Positions 1-5,897 of a stretch of 64,000 nucleotides of DNA are shown piece by piece. Made by a program: the position numbers and the translations under genes. The DNA lies in assembly GCA_900544615.1 (NCBI GenBank), contig UQVS01000002.1, positions 1 through 64,000 of the forward strand, written 5' to 3'. The notes beneath the pieces were generated by a model. The model was not told the origin of the DNA and did not search any database. It saw only the letters and a list, made by a program, of their open reading frames with translations. Within the stretch, counting starts at the first letter, position 1; each line of letters starts with the position of its first letter. Source of the DNA: an uncultured Oscillibacter sp. (GTDB lineage Bacteria > Bacillota > Clostridia > Oscillospirales > Oscillospiraceae).

Positions 1-535
1 TCATGCCGTTGTCGTAGACCACACCGTAGGGCGTGATCGTGCCGCCGCCGCTTTCGATGAGCCGCCGAGCGGTTTCCTCGCCGTCCAGCGCGTCCAATTC
101 CTCTGTTTTGGCGCTGCCGCCGTGCAGGTTCATGTAGTGGTCACGGCCAACAGCGGCGAGGTCGGAAAAGTCTGTAATGACCGTGGCTTGCTGGCAGCAG
201 AAGGTCAGGTTGATGAGATCCTTCAGCTCAAAAAGCTCCAGCTTGTGCGCCATCGCCAGAAACTGCGCGGCCTCGCCGCTGTCGAAGCTTTCCAGCCGCT
301 TGGCGAGGTAGTTCAGCTCCTCCACGTTGACCGTGAGCATTTCCGTGCGCTTGAGTACATCGTAGAAGCTGTCGATCTTCTCTACCTTGCAGTCCGTCTT
401 GAGCACGTCGCCGATCTCCAACGCCTCCAACAGCTCTATGCAATGCGCGTACTGGTCGTGGGGGATGGGGAACGGGATGGTCGCCACGCCGTATTCCGGG
501 TGACTGGGATTACTCAAAATTGCTTGAAACATCAT
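1..535 (-). CDS. ardA: ArdA-like antirestriction protein, N-terminal part (runs off left edge)
   Basis: The minus-strand frame opens at 535 and stays open to base 1, giving about 178 residues without a stop. The N-terminus reads MMFQAILSNPSHPEYGVATI, followed by acidic helical segments and a segment ending TPYGVVYDNGM. I recognise this as the long ArdA-type antirestriction protein common in clostridial conjugative elements. ArdA proteins mimic B-form DNA and inhibit type I restriction enzymes, protecting incoming element DNA. A strong GGAGGA site lies six bases before the first of two adjacent ATGs. The gene is incomplete only because the window ends. Its start overlaps the end of the upstream small gene by 26 bp, which indicates translational coupling. 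The family assignment is from recalled similarity and not from a search. Confidence 0.7.
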   Translation of the reverse strand, partial: MMFQAILSNPSHPEYGVATIPFPIPHDQYAHCIELLEALEIGDVLKTDCKVEKIDSFYDVLKRTEMLTVNVEELNYLAKRLESFDSGEAAQFLAMAHKLELFELKDLINLTFCCQQATVITDFSDLAAVGRDHYMNLHGGSAKTEELDALDGEETARRLIESGGGTITPYGVVYDNGM

Positions 536-743
536 TTTTTTCCTCCAATCCGTTGATTTTGTTCATCCGTGTCCGCAAGCAGGTTCCATCCGCGCCCCAG
601 CAGAGAAAGCCGTGGCGGGGGTAGGGACAGCCGTCACATTCCGGGGAGCGGCTGCAAACAGGCTCCGGCAGCGGCTCCTGCTGAAAGCCGGGGAAGTGCG
701 GAAGGATGAGCTTGAATTGAATCGTGCCGTAAATTTCCATCAT
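510..743 (-). CDS. Small cysteine-rich ICE protein, function unknown
   Basis: A 77-residue protein beginning MMEIYGTIQFKLILPHFPGF. It contains a cluster of five cysteines in the middle (CSRSPECDGCPYPRHGFLCW, then TCLR), suggestive of a small metal-binding or zinc-knuckle fold. It has a near-perfect GAGGAGG Shine-Dalgarno site six bases before the ATG, and its 3' end overlaps the ardA start. This argues that it is a translated gene and not a shadow frame. I do not recognise a named family. Small Cys-rich proteins of this kind commonly accompany ardA in clostridial conjugative elements, so a role in the element is inferred from context alone. Confidence 0.6.
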   Translation of the reverse strand: MMEIYGTIQFKLILPHFPGFQQEPLPEPVCSRSPECDGCPYPRHGFLCWGADGTCLRTRMNKINGLEEKNDVSSNFE

Positions 744-760
744 CTTTTCCTCCTCGTTAA

Positions 761-791
761 AATAAAAAGGCCGAGCAGAAATGCTCGGCCT
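761..791 (-). terminator. Rho-independent terminator after the 802-1479 gene
   Basis: On the minus strand a 10-bp perfect stem (782-791 with 768-777, GAAA-type loop) is followed by a TTTTTATTTT tract. It lies 11 bases after the stop codon of the 802-1479 gene. Confidence 0.85.
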
Positions 792-801
792 GCGTGGATA
801 T

Positions 802-1479
802 TTATTTCATTGTCATGGTGCCCCGCTCCGGCGCGTCCCGCTGCCGCAGGGCGGCTTCCGGCAATGATTTGCCGACCTGCTCCATCAGCTCCGCCAGATC
901 CCGATCCCGTCCGCACGAAAGGGTTTCGTCCTGTTCGCGGACAAAAGCCAGTGCGCGGTAGATCTCTGCAAGCTGCTCCGGTTCAAAAAGGGCGTCTTTT
1001 GGAACAAGCCCGCCGCGGACGGTGAAGTCTCGCTTGGCGGCATCGTAGTCATCCTGAAAATAATGTCCGTGATGGACGCCTTTGCGGTCGAAGTCCCACT
1101 CCCAAGTCACGAATTGGACGCCCCGCTCGGTGGGGTGGGCCGCCAGCACTGCGTCACCAAAGTCCGCGAGGACGCGGTAGTCGCCATCCAGTCCGCTGGC
1201 TTTGAGCCGCGGTGCGGTTTCCAGAATCGCCATGTATTCCGAAGTCATTTTGACGGTGTCAATCACCGTCTGCAAAGCGTCCTGCGCCCGAATACTGTCC
1301 ACGTTCTCTTGCCGGTACAACACGCTGCCCTTGCCGGATACGCGGCAGAGGCGCCCTTTTTCAACGCTGACGGGCAGGTGGTGATCTTCGATTGGTTCCA
1401 CCGTGAAGCCGTTCTGCCGCAACTGATTGGCGGTTTCCTCAAGGAAGCGGAGCTGCGCGGGTTCGTTTTGATGATTCAT
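802..1479 (-). CDS. Conserved hypothetical ICE protein
   Basis: A soluble 225-residue acidic protein with no signal peptide or membrane segment. I chose the start at 1479 (MNHQNEPAQLRFLEETANQL) because GAGGAGG lies eight bases upstream. The longer frame to 1602 runs through a terminator hairpin and has no ribosome site. The middle portion (YRVLADFGDAVLAAHPTERG, then VTWEWDFDRKGVHHGHYF) resembles short conserved proteins found beside ardA in clostridial conjugative elements, but I cannot name a domain. It is flanked by terminators on both sides, so it is probably a single-gene transcription unit. Confidence 0.6.
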   Translation of the reverse strand: MNHQNEPAQLRFLEETANQLRQNGFTVEPIEDHHLPVSVEKGRLCRVSGKGSVLYRQENVDSIRAQDALQTVIDTVKMTSEYMAILETAPRLKASGLDGDYRVLADFGDAVLAAHPTERGVQFVTWEWDFDRKGVHHGHYFQDDYDAAKRDFTVRGGLVPKDALFEPEQLAEIYRALAFVREQDETLSCGRDRDLAELMEQVGKSLPEAALRQRDAPERGTMTMK

Positions 1480-1500
1480 TTTGGAGTCCTCCTCGTAAGC

Positions 1501-1536
1501 AAAAAAATAAGCCGGAGCATCCTGAAATGCTCCGGC
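1501..1536 (-). terminator. Rho-independent terminator upstream of the 802-1479 gene
   Basis: A 10-bp stem (1527-1536 with 1511-1520) is followed on the minus strand by TTATTTTTTT. It insulates the gene at 802-1479 from transcription coming from the ssrA side. Confidence 0.75.
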
Positions 1537-1539
1537 CGG

Positions 1540-1776
1540 ATGATGAATTAAGGTGTGAAATGAAAAAGGGCGCCTTTTTGATGGCTTCGACGAAACCAAC
1601 AAACAGACGCCCGAAAGATCGTATAAAATTTTGAGGAAAGATCGTTCTATTTTGTGCCCGCAAAAAGGGCACTTCTCAGGTTTTTGCCTTTGAATCTGTG
1701 AAAGGGGGAGTTCAAATCTCTCCGGTTACCAAAATAACGCGAAAATATCTTTTTTTCTGAGTGCGGAATTTGAAAT
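1540..1776. other. Gene-free junction between element and ssrA
   Basis: No convincing gene is present. Three things can be seen: a direct repeat GAAAGATCGT at about 1614 and 1638; a perfect hairpin GTGCCC-7 nt-GGGCAC near 1654-1672; and at 1703-1731 a plus-strand segment resembling the T-arm and 3' end of a tRNA (GGGAG-TTCAAAT-CTCTC followed by CGGTTACCA). No matching acceptor 5' strand or anticodon arm lies upstream, so it is at most a tRNA fragment and may be an attachment-site remnant. Confidence 0.4.
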
Positions 1777-1841
1777 AAAAAAAGGCGGCAACCCTTTGAC
1801 ATTCTAAGCGTTGCGCTTAAAATATCCAAATTGTTGCCACC
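1777..1841 (-). terminator. ssrA terminator
   Basis: On the minus strand, four bases after the tmRNA 3' end, a 9-bp stem (1833-1841 with 1784-1792, one G-U pair) encloses an inner hairpin and ends in seven Ts. This is the expected rho-independent terminator of ssrA, and its intactness places the element boundary further left. Confidence 0.85.
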
Positions 1842-1844
1842 TTA

Positions 1845-2192
1845 TGGTGGAGCCGAGGGGAATTGAACCCCTGTCCGAAAACAGTTCCACGGGACTTTCT
1901 CCGGGCGCAGTCAGGTTTCAGGATTCCCGCCCCGCAAAGACGCCTGACAGACTTTGCGGTTTGGTAGAGTCATGATGCGTGGGCAGGTCAACTCTTTCCC
2001 GCCTCACGGACGCCACATCAACGACGCCTTCCCCGGCCTGTGGCCTCTCCGGTTCAGACGGCTGCTTTAATTAAGCAGCAATAGCAACTTCAGAGTTGTT
2101 ATTTAATTTATAAAATTGCCCGTTTTATGGCGGTCAGGCGCCGCCGCCCGCTTGTCCCGCTTCCCCGTCCCCGTCGAAACCTTTACGGCCCC
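1845..2192 (-). ncRNA. ssrA: Transfer-messenger RNA (tmRNA)
   Basis: The 5' end GGGGCCG (2192-2186) pairs with the 3' acceptor strand CGGCTCC (1855-1849), followed by the discriminator A and an encoded CCA ending at 1845. The T-arm with GGTTCAATTCC is intact and the length is 348 nt, usual for one-piece tmRNA. The 5' domain contains the conserved GTTTCGACGGGG. The tag reading frame ends NNNSEVAIAA followed by TAA TTAA; upstream in-frame residues read GQFYKL, but I cannot fix the resume codon by eye. tmRNA rescues stalled ribosomes together with SmpB, whose gene lies 1.7 kb away on the same strand. Confidence 0.95.
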
Positions 2193-2199
2193 GTCGTCG

Positions 2200-2451
2200 G
2201 AGCAAATGTCACTCATTCCGTTTCCGCCTTCCGGCGAAAACTTCATCCGTTCCATTGCTCCTCCTCTTTCGTTCCACAAACGCTCCGCTGGTTTGTGAAA
2301 CGAGTTGGACGTGAGTTGCGCTTTTGAGCAAATGTCACTCATTCCGTTTCCGCCTGCGGCGAAAACTGCATTTGCTCCCTTGCTTCTCCTCTTTCGTTTC
2401 GCAAACGCTCCGCTGGTTTCCGAAACGAGTTGGACGTGGATTATGGTTTTG
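2200..2451. repeat. Two tandem 126-bp imperfect direct repeats upstream of ssrA
   Basis: Copy A starts at 2200 and copy B at 2326, both opening GAGCAAATGTCACTCATTCC and both containing CGCTCCGCTGGTTT and CGAAACGAGTTGGACGTG. They differ at scattered positions and have no convincing coding capacity. The array ends only 8 bp from the tmRNA 5' end, where a promoter would be expected; I see no sigma-A promoter between it and ssrA. Copies of this kind look like an interspersed intergenic repeat family. Confidence 0.8.
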
Positions 2452-2469
2452 GGAAATTAGATTTTGCTA

Positions 2470-2517
2470 CATGGAATTGTAACACATTCCAACCACGGAA
2501 TGTGTTACAATTCCATG
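2470..2517. repeat. Perfect 21-bp inverted repeat with 6-nt loop
   Basis: Arms 2470-2490 and 2497-2517 are exactly complementary around AACCAC. It lies seven bases beyond the SDR stop codon (minus strand) but is not followed by a T-run on either strand. It may be a factor-independent mRNA end or a mobile palindromic element. Confidence 0.85.
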
Positions 2518-2523
2518 ACAGTT

Positions 2524-3288
2524 TTAAGTTTTGGTCAACTTGACCATCAGTTTGGCCGGCGTGACTTTCGCCAGCAGGCGATAGAACTTGTAAAACAGCC
2601 GGGGCGTGTAAATTGTGCGTCCCTCTCTGGCTGCCCGGAGAGCAGCGCCTGCCACCTGCACCTGATCGCAGTAGGGCAGCCGTTCAAACATTCTGGAATT
2701 GCCCGTGATCCTGCCCACGCTCAAAAATTCCGTGGCCATGGGGCCGGGACACACTGCGGTCACTGTGATCCCCTTTGCCTTCAGTTCCTCCGCCGCGCCG
2801 ATAGTATAGGCGGAGACATAGGCCTTTGTCGCGGAGTACACCGTCATCCGGGGATTGGGACAGAAAGACGCAATGGAACTGACATTCAGGATCCGGCTTC
2901 CCGCCGCCATATAAGGCACCGTCAGATTGGTCAGGGCGGTCAGCGCACGGAGGTTCAGGTCGATCATCCGGGTCTGGGACACCGTGTCCACTTCCCCGAT
3001 GTTTCCCAGATACCCGCATCCGGCATTGTTCACCAGCAGCGCGATTTCCGGCTGCTCCTCCACCAGATGCTCATGATAGGCCGTAAAACTCATGGTATCG
3101 CACAGATCCAGCGGCAGCGTCAGGACGCTGAGTCCCTTCTCCTCCAACTGCCCGGCCAGCTCCTGAAGCCGCTCTGTCCGGCGGGCAATGAGCCACACCC
3201 GTTGGATCTCCGGGAACACGGAGTGGAATTGCCGGACAAACTCACGGCCAAGGCCGGAGGATGCGCCGGTAATCACTGCGGTTTTCAT
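2524..3288 (-). CDS. Short-chain dehydrogenase/reductase
   Basis: A 254-residue classical SDR oxidoreductase, predicted cytosolic. The Rossmann motif TGASSGLG is at residues 7-14, the structural NNAG at 87-90, the catalytic Ser in VSS near 137, and YSATK gives Tyr151/Lys155. The C-terminal basic stretch is typical of the YqjQ/DltE-like subgroup. An Arg pair after strand 2 (IARR) suggests NADP preference, which is inference. The start is set at 3288 because GAGGAGG lies seven bases upstream; an ATG six bases earlier would be too close. It lies just downstream of the cyclophilin gene, so smpB, the isomerase and this gene probably form one operon. The substrate is unknown. Confidence 0.85.
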   Translation of the reverse strand: MKTAVITGASSGLGREFVRQFHSVFPEIQRVWLIARRTERLQELAGQLEEKGLSVLTLPLDLCDTMSFTAYHEHLVEEQPEIALLVNNAGCGYLGNIGEVDTVSQTRMIDLNLRALTALTNLTVPYMAAGSRILNVSSIASFCPNPRMTVYSATKAYVSAYTIGAAEELKAKGITVTAVCPGPMATEFLSVGRITGNSRMFERLPYCDQVQVAGAALRAAREGRTIYTPRLFYKFYRLLAKVTPAKLMVKLTKT

Positions 3289-3311
3289 GGTCATTCCTCC
3301 TCTCGGAGTAA

Positions 3312-3836
3312 TCAATGGGTCTCAGGCGCAGGATACTCGACGCCCTGGGTATCCACACGGACGGTGGCCATCACCACGGGCTGCTTGGGCTTGTCGTTCA
3401 TCATGCTCCGCTGGACGCGGGAGATGTCGATGGCTACCTCCTGCCCCTCGGTGATCTTGCCGAAGGCGGCATACTGGCCGTCCAGATGCGGGGCGGGGGC
3501 CACCATGATAAAGAACTGGCTGCCGGCAGAGTTAGGGGCCATGGTGCGGGCCATGGACAGCACGCCGGTCTCATGGATCAGATCGTTCTGGCGGAAGCCG
3601 TTGCCGGCAAACTCGCCGTTGATCTCATAGCCGGGGCCGCCCATGCCGGTTCCCTCCGGGCAGCCGCCCTGAATCATGAAGCCGGGGATGACCCGGTGGA
3701 AGGTCAGGCCGTCATAAAAGCCCTTGTTGGCAAGGGAGATGAAGTTATTGACGGTATTGGGTGCCTTTTCGGGATACAGCTCGCCCCGCATGATGCGGCC
3801 GTCCTCCATGGTGATGGTAACGATGGGATTGCTCAT
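3312..3836 (-). CDS. Peptidyl-prolyl cis-trans isomerase, cyclophilin type
   Basis: A 174-residue single-domain cyclophilin without a signal peptide, so cytosolic. It accelerates cis-trans isomerisation of Xaa-Pro bonds during folding. Catalytic features are visible: FHRVIPGFMIQGG around 46-58 (the essential Arg is in FHR), GSQFFI at 105-110 and HLDGQYAAFG near 117-126. I chose MSNPIVT at 3836 over an earlier in-frame ATG because AAGGA lies at usable spacing only before the former. It is 21 bp downstream of smpB and 23 bp before the SDR gene, which indicates a three-gene operon. Confidence 0.9.
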   Translation of the reverse strand: MSNPIVTITMEDGRIMRGELYPEKAPNTVNNFISLANKGFYDGLTFHRVIPGFMIQGGCPEGTGMGGPGYEINGEFAGNGFRQNDLIHETGVLSMARTMAPNSAGSQFFIMVAPAPHLDGQYAAFGKITEGQEVAIDISRVQRSMMNDKPKQPVVMATVRVDTQGVEYPAPETH

Positions 3837-3857
3837 ATTCTTCGTTCCTTTCATCTG

Positions 3858-4328
3858 TTATCTGCGGGCCTTCATGGCCCGGTCCATTTCGCGGCCCGCG
3901 TCCCGCTTGGCGATGGCGTCCCGCTTGTCATAGTTTTTCTTGCCCTTGCACAGTCCCACTTCCACCTTTACCTTGGCGTTTCGGAAGTAAACGCTCAGAG
4001 GCACCAGCGTGTAGCCGTCCTGTTTAATGAGGGCGTGGAGCTTGCGGATCTCCCGCTTGTGCATCAGCAGCCGCCGATCCCGATCCGGATCCCGGTTGAA
4101 GATATTGCCGTGCTCATAGGGGGAAATATGCATACTGTGGACGAACAGTTCGCCGTCCTTCACGGTGCAGTACGAATCTTTCAGGTTCATGGAGCCTGCC
4201 CGGATGGACTTGACTTCCGTGCCGCACAGCTCGATCCCGGCCTCGTACTTGTCCTCCACGAAGTAATCGTGGTAGGCCTTGCGGTTCTGCGCCGCGATTT
4301 TGATTCCTTTTTTCTCCGTGAGGATCAC
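3858..4328 (-). CDS. smpB: SsrA-binding protein SmpB
   Basis: A 156-residue basic protein that binds the tRNA-like domain of tmRNA and delivers it to stalled ribosomes. Recognisable motifs are AAQNRKAYHDYFVEDKYEAG near the N-terminus, GTEVKSIRAG, NLKDSY and the basic C-terminal tail with KKNYDKRD, which enters the mRNA channel. Start: the GTG at 4328 gives the family's usual length, with GGAAAG upstream and a good promoter 38-66 bases upstream. The upstream ATG at 4403 would place 25 non-homologous residues across that promoter. ssrA is encoded 1.7 kb downstream on the same strand, an unusually compact trans-translation locus. Confidence 0.95.
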   Translation of the reverse strand: MILTEKKGIKIAAQNRKAYHDYFVEDKYEAGIELCGTEVKSIRAGSMNLKDSYCTVKDGELFVHSMHISPYEHGNIFNRDPDRDRRLLMHKREIRKLHALIKQDGYTLVPLSVYFRNAKVKVEVGLCKGKKNYDKRDAIAKRDAGREMDRAMKARR

Positions 4329-4365
4329 CTCGCTTTCCAGGAACTGCTTCCTGAACGTATTTGTC

Positions 4366-4394
4366 AGTATAGCACAGATCCCTCCGCACTTCAA
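4366..4394 (-). promoter_or_regulatory. Sigma-A promoter of the smpB operon
   Basis: On the minus strand, -35 TTGAAG (4394-4389), 17-bp spacer, -10 TATACT (4371-4366). Predicted transcription begins about 30 bases before the GTG start of smpB. Confidence 0.7.
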
Positions 4395-4408
4395 GCAAAA
4401 CAAGCCCT

Positions 4409-4436
4409 TTGCATTCCGTTCTTTCTGTGTTATACT
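4409..4436 (+). promoter_or_regulatory. Sigma-A promoter of the Nudix/walRK operon
   Basis: -35 TTGCAT (4409-4414), 16-bp spacer, -10 TATACT (4431-4436). It is back to back with the smpB promoter and is the only clear promoter before walR, which lies 24 bp after the Nudix gene. Confidence 0.65.
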
Positions 4437-4489
4437 ATTCTGGATATATTATGGGCAGTATTTCTGCCCTTCAAACGAGGTTGATACAG

Positions 4490-5038
4490 ATGGAAATGCC
4501 CAAGGATCTGACGGAGGTCACGCTCCGGCGAAAGGACGTATACGACGGTAAAATTCTGAAGGTTCACGTGGACGACGTGCGCCTGCCCAACGGCCGGGAG
4601 GCCGTCCGGGAAGTGGTGGACCATGTGGACGGCGCGGCGGTGCTGGCCATGGACGAGGCCAACCGGGTGCTGGTGGTCCGGCAGTATCGGTATGTATTCG
4701 GCAAGGTGCTTGCCGAGCTGCCTGCCGGCAAGCTGGATCCCGGCGAGGATCCTGTTGTCGGCGCTCTGCGGGAACTGAAGGAGGAGACCGGCGCAGAGCC
4801 GGAGACCTTCCTGCCTCTGGGCAGGATCATTCCCGCCCCCGGCTGCTACGGCGAGATCCTGCACCTGTTTTTAGCCAAAGGGCTGAAATTCAGCGAGCAG
4901 CATCTGGATCCCGACGAATTTCTCAACGTGGAGCGGGTTCCCTTTGACGAGATGGTACACCGCTGCATGAACGGTGAGATCGACGACGCCAAAACCGTGG
5001 CCGCCGTCCTGCGGGCCAAGGTTCTGCTGAACCTGTAA
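4490..5038 (+). CDS. Nudix hydrolase, ADP-ribose pyrophosphatase type
   Basis: A 182-residue cytosolic enzyme predicted to hydrolyse ADP-ribose or related nucleoside diphosphate sugars. The complete Nudix box spans residues 80-102: Gly80, Glu86, Arg94-Glu95, Glu98-Glu99, Gly101. Upstream KVHVDDVRLPNG and VVRQYRY, and downstream PAPGCYGE, match the NudF/ADP-ribose pyrophosphatase subgroup. The start at 4490 (MEMPKDL) follows GAGG at suitable spacing and agrees with family length; an upstream in-frame ATG at 4409 lies inside the promoter. It is followed after 23 bp by walR and is probably cotranscribed with it. Confidence 0.88.
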   Translation: MEMPKDLTEVTLRRKDVYDGKILKVHVDDVRLPNGREAVREVVDHVDGAAVLAMDEANRVLVVRQYRYVFGKVLAELPAGKLDPGEDPVVGALRELKEETGAEPETFLPLGRIIPAPGCYGEILHLFLAKGLKFSEQHLDPDEFLNVERVPFDEMVHRCMNGEIDDAKTVAAVLRAKVLLNL

Positions 5039-5061
5039 ACAGAAGAAGGAGGCATACTCCC

Positions 5062-5781
5062 ATGGAAGCAAATTCCCATTCCAAAACCGTCCTGATCGTG
5101 GAGGACGAAAAAAATATCGTGGACATTCTGCGCTTCAACCTCCAGCGGGAAGGCTACCGCACCGTGGAGGCCTACGACGGCGCAGACGGTCTGGCCAAAG
5201 CCCGGTCGGAGAATCCCGACATCATCCTGCTGGATGTGATGCTGCCGAAGATGATCGGCTTTGACGTGTGCCGCACCCTCCGGGAAGAGGGAAACAACGT
5301 CCCCGTGATCATCCTGACCGCCCGCGAGGAGGAAGCGGACAAGGTGCTGGGGCTGGAGATCGGCGCAGACGATTACATCACCAAGCCTTTCTCCATGCGG
5401 GAGCTGATCGCGCGGGTGAAGGCCAACATCCGCCGCAACGGCATGAACGCCGCCGCAGCGGCCACCGCAGCCACCACGGCCATGCCGGTCGTGGGAAATC
5501 TGTCCATCAACACTGACAGCCGTCAGGTGTTCCGGGACGGCAAGCCCATGGACCTCACCACCCGCGAATATGAGCTGCTGACCTTTCTGGCCAGCCATCC
5601 CAACAAGGTCTACTCCCGCATCGACCTGATGGAACAGGTCTGGAACTACGGGTATGTGGGGGAAGACCAGCGGACGGTGGACGTCACCGTTCGACGGCTG
5701 CGGGAAAAAATTGAGGCAGATCCCGCCAGTCCCAAATACATTCTGACCCGGCGGGGCGCAGGGTATTACTTTGCCGTTTAA
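5062..5781 (+). CDS. walR: WalR-type response regulator (OmpR/PhoB family)
   Basis: A 239-residue two-domain DNA-binding regulator. The receiver domain spans about 8-122 with acidic residues at VEDE (13-16), phosphoacceptor Asp58 in LLDVMLPK, Thr86 and Lys108 in TKPF. An Ala/Thr-rich linker (about 129-143) leads to a winged-helix domain ending near YFAV. GAAGGAGG precedes the ATG. The downstream walK, walH, walI, walJ and rlmH order is the Firmicutes WalRK locus, which controls cell-wall hydrolase genes and is usually essential. The identity rests on this synteny; the protein alone could equally be a PhoP-like regulator. Confidence 0.9.
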   Translation: MEANSHSKTVLIVEDEKNIVDILRFNLQREGYRTVEAYDGADGLAKARSENPDIILLDVMLPKMIGFDVCRTLREEGNNVPVIILTAREEEADKVLGLEIGADDYITKPFSMRELIARVKANIRRNGMNAAAAATAATTAMPVVGNLSINTDSRQVFRDGKPMDLTTREYELLTFLASHPNKVYSRIDLMEQVWNYGYVGEDQRTVDVTVRRLREKIEADPASPKYILTRRGAGYYFAV

Positions 5782-5897
5782 CCCCGCTCCCCCACATGAG
5801 CCGTCACGCCCCGCCATATACCGGGGATACAGGCGGCAAACGTCTGCTGCATCCGATCTTTCCCCATGGAACCAGGGAACCCAAAGGCGGTGATTTT

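Larger units (their letters stand above)
1..1740. mobile_element. Edge of an integrative/conjugative element
   Basis: The first 1.7 kb carries ICE-type genes (an ArdA-like antirestriction protein, a small Cys-rich protein and a conserved hypothetical protein), all on the minus strand with strong Shine-Dalgarno sites and separate hairpin terminators. This is typical of accessory modules of clostridial conjugative elements. The right boundary is placed before the ssrA terminator because everything from there on is housekeeping. No integrase is visible on this side, and the left part lies outside the window. The boundary is inferred. Confidence 0.55.

Noticed and set aside
1647..1829. Minus-strand frame of 60 codons next to ssrA
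   Set aside because: It runs through the ssrA terminator, has no ribosome site, and overlaps the tRNA-like fragment.
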